Source: Nitrospira sp.
Lineage (GTDB): Bacteria; Nitrospirota; Nitrospiria; Nitrospirales; Nitrospiraceae
Direction of reading: 5' to 3'
Assembly: GCA_029194675.1 (NCBI GenBank)
Contig: JARFXP010000002.1
Span: forward strand, 1,178,001 to 1,242,000
Length of the DNA: 64,000 nucleotides
The position numbers and the translations under genes are program-made. The number at the start of each line of letters is the position of its first letter. The first letter of the stretch is position 1. The notes under the pieces were generated by a model, which saw only the letters and a program-made list of their open reading frames with translations, ran no database searches and was not told where the DNA came from. Below, piece by piece: positions 63,169 through 64,000 of the stretch.

Positions 63169-64000
63169 CGCCTCATCCACGCGAACAGCTTCATGAGGAA
63201 GTGCTTCGTTCCCTGAGTGAAGTGCGCTTTTCGCCAGAGATTCACCACCTTTTTATTCACCTCGGCCTGGGTTGGATAAGGATGGATGGTACTGGCTATC
63301 GTTTTGGCCCCCGCCCCTCCCTTCATGGCGACAGAGAATTCGCTGATTATGTCGCCGGCATGGGCCGCCACGACCGTCGCGCCAAGAATCTTGTCCGTTC
63401 CTTTTTGAATGTGAATCCGCGCGAACCCTTCGTCCTCTCCATCCAGGATTGCTCGATCAACTTCATCCAATCCATATGTATAGGTTTCAGCCTCGATCCC
63501 CTTTTCCTTTGCGTCTTTTTCGTACAGGCCGACATGGGCGAGTTCCGGTTCGGTGAACGTACACCAGGGCATGTTCAACGACTCGACACTGGCGTAGCCC
63601 AAGCCCAAGGGGTGAGGGAACAGCGCGTTTTGGATGATAATTTGTGCCATGGCATCAGCGGCATGTGTAAACTTATAGCGTGAGCAGACATCACCGGCCG
63701 CGAAAATCTTGGGGTTGGTCGATTGCAATCGGGCATTCACCCTGATCCCATTCTTATCGTACGAGACTCCAGCGGTCTCCAAACCGATCCTCTCCATGTT
63801 CGGAATCCGACCGACCGCGACGAGAATCTCGTCGACGATGACATCGTACTGTCGGCCATGCGAATCGACTGTCAGACGTTTACCGCCTTCGGTCTTTTCC
63901 ACCTTCAGATATTTTCCGCAGCAGAGCAGCTTCACACTATCGCGAAGCATCTGTTGTTCAACGATACCCGCTGCATCTCGATCCTCGTTCGGCAGGATGC
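63165..64000 (-). CDS. pyridine nucleotide-disulphide oxidoreductase, N-terminally incomplete
   Basis: The C-terminal 278 residues of a flavin disulphide reductase; the gene continues past the window end. Seen: 'VDEILVAVGRIPNMERIGLE' in part, the FAD-binding 'KIFAAGDVCSRYKFTHAADAMA' in part, the dimerisation domain 'PWCTFTEPELAHVGLYEKDA', and the terminal 'TIHPYPTQAE', whose His is the acid/base residue. The form is like mercuric reductase or dihydrolipoamide dehydrogenase relatives, but the N-terminal CxxxxC is not in view. It is co-transcribed with the DUF3047 gene. Confidence 0.92.
   Translation of the reverse strand, partial: ILPNEDRDAAGIVEQQMLRDSVKLLCCGKYLKVEKTEGGKRLTVDSHGRQYDVIVDEILVAVGRIPNMERIGLETAGVSYDKNGIRVNARLQSTNPKIFAAGDVCSRYKFTHAADAMAQIIIQNALFPHPLGLGYASVESLNMPWCTFTEPELAHVGLYEKDAKEKGIEAETYTYGLDEVDRAILDGEDEGFARIHIQKGTDKILGATVVAAHAGDIISEFSVAMKGGAGAKTIASTIHPYPTQAEVNKKVVNLWRKAHFTQGTKHFLMKLFAWMRR

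Overview
The window reads as a chromosomal segment of a Gram-negative, respiring bacterium, most likely Nitrospira or a close relative (phylum Nitrospirota). I infer this from the overall gene repertoire, because no rRNA or other marker gene is present: a complete 13-gene complex I operon with fused nuoCD, a DHH-CBS-CCA tRNA nucleotidyltransferase fusion, a haem-binding DUF3365 protein, and many small toxin-antitoxin modules. Secreted and outer-membrane proteins fit a diderm cell. No tRNA, rRNA or CRISPR array was found.

Region by region. 1-12.7 kb is ordinary chromosome: an AraC-type regulator cut by the window edge, alpha-carbonic anhydrase, a truncated endonuclease I, a rhodanese, a monooxygenase-like protein, a 2OG-Fe(II) oxygenase, an aldose epimerase, an alpha/beta hydrolase, an SDR protein, a CPBP membrane protease and an aminotransferase/amidohydrolase pair. 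12.8-15.5 kb is accessory: hicB and phd/relE relics, an intact DUF433/DUF5615 toxin-antitoxin pair and a truncated IS630 transposase. 15.6-19.2 kb holds two unusual genes: a papain-like protein with a CARDB-like and a PA-IL-lectin-like domain, and a secreted endonuclease/exonuclease/phosphatase-family protein. 19.6-28.8 kb holds two paralogous giant MalT/BTAD-type ATPase regulators, each divergent from a broken FadL-type porin, with a haem c protein between them. 28.8-40 kb is a patchwork of toxin-antitoxin modules (hicBA with a nonsense codon, parDE, DUF433/DUF5615), a DnaJ-like protein, an MFS transporter, an IS4-type element and what looks like a short integrase-less integron cassette array with a convincing attC site.

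40.2-55.6 kb is the nuoA-N operon on the minus strand. It codes for proton-pumping NADH:quinone oxidoreductase with its iron-sulphur ligands visible, including those for cluster N7. Two palindromic repeats sit between its genes. 55.8-61.7 kb, on the same strand, carries the tRNA nucleotidyltransferase fusion and a tightly packed cluster of radical SAM, DUF547 lipoprotein, ferritin-like protein and glycosyltransferase genes. 61.9-64 kb holds a small secreted OB-like protein, a DUF3047 protein and the C-terminal part of a flavin disulphide reductase.

The strongest second-look items are the attC-bearing cassette remnant at 37.4-38.9 kb, the nuclease/peptidase-lectin pair at 15.6-19.2 kb, the radical SAM cluster, and the duplicated regulator/porin units.
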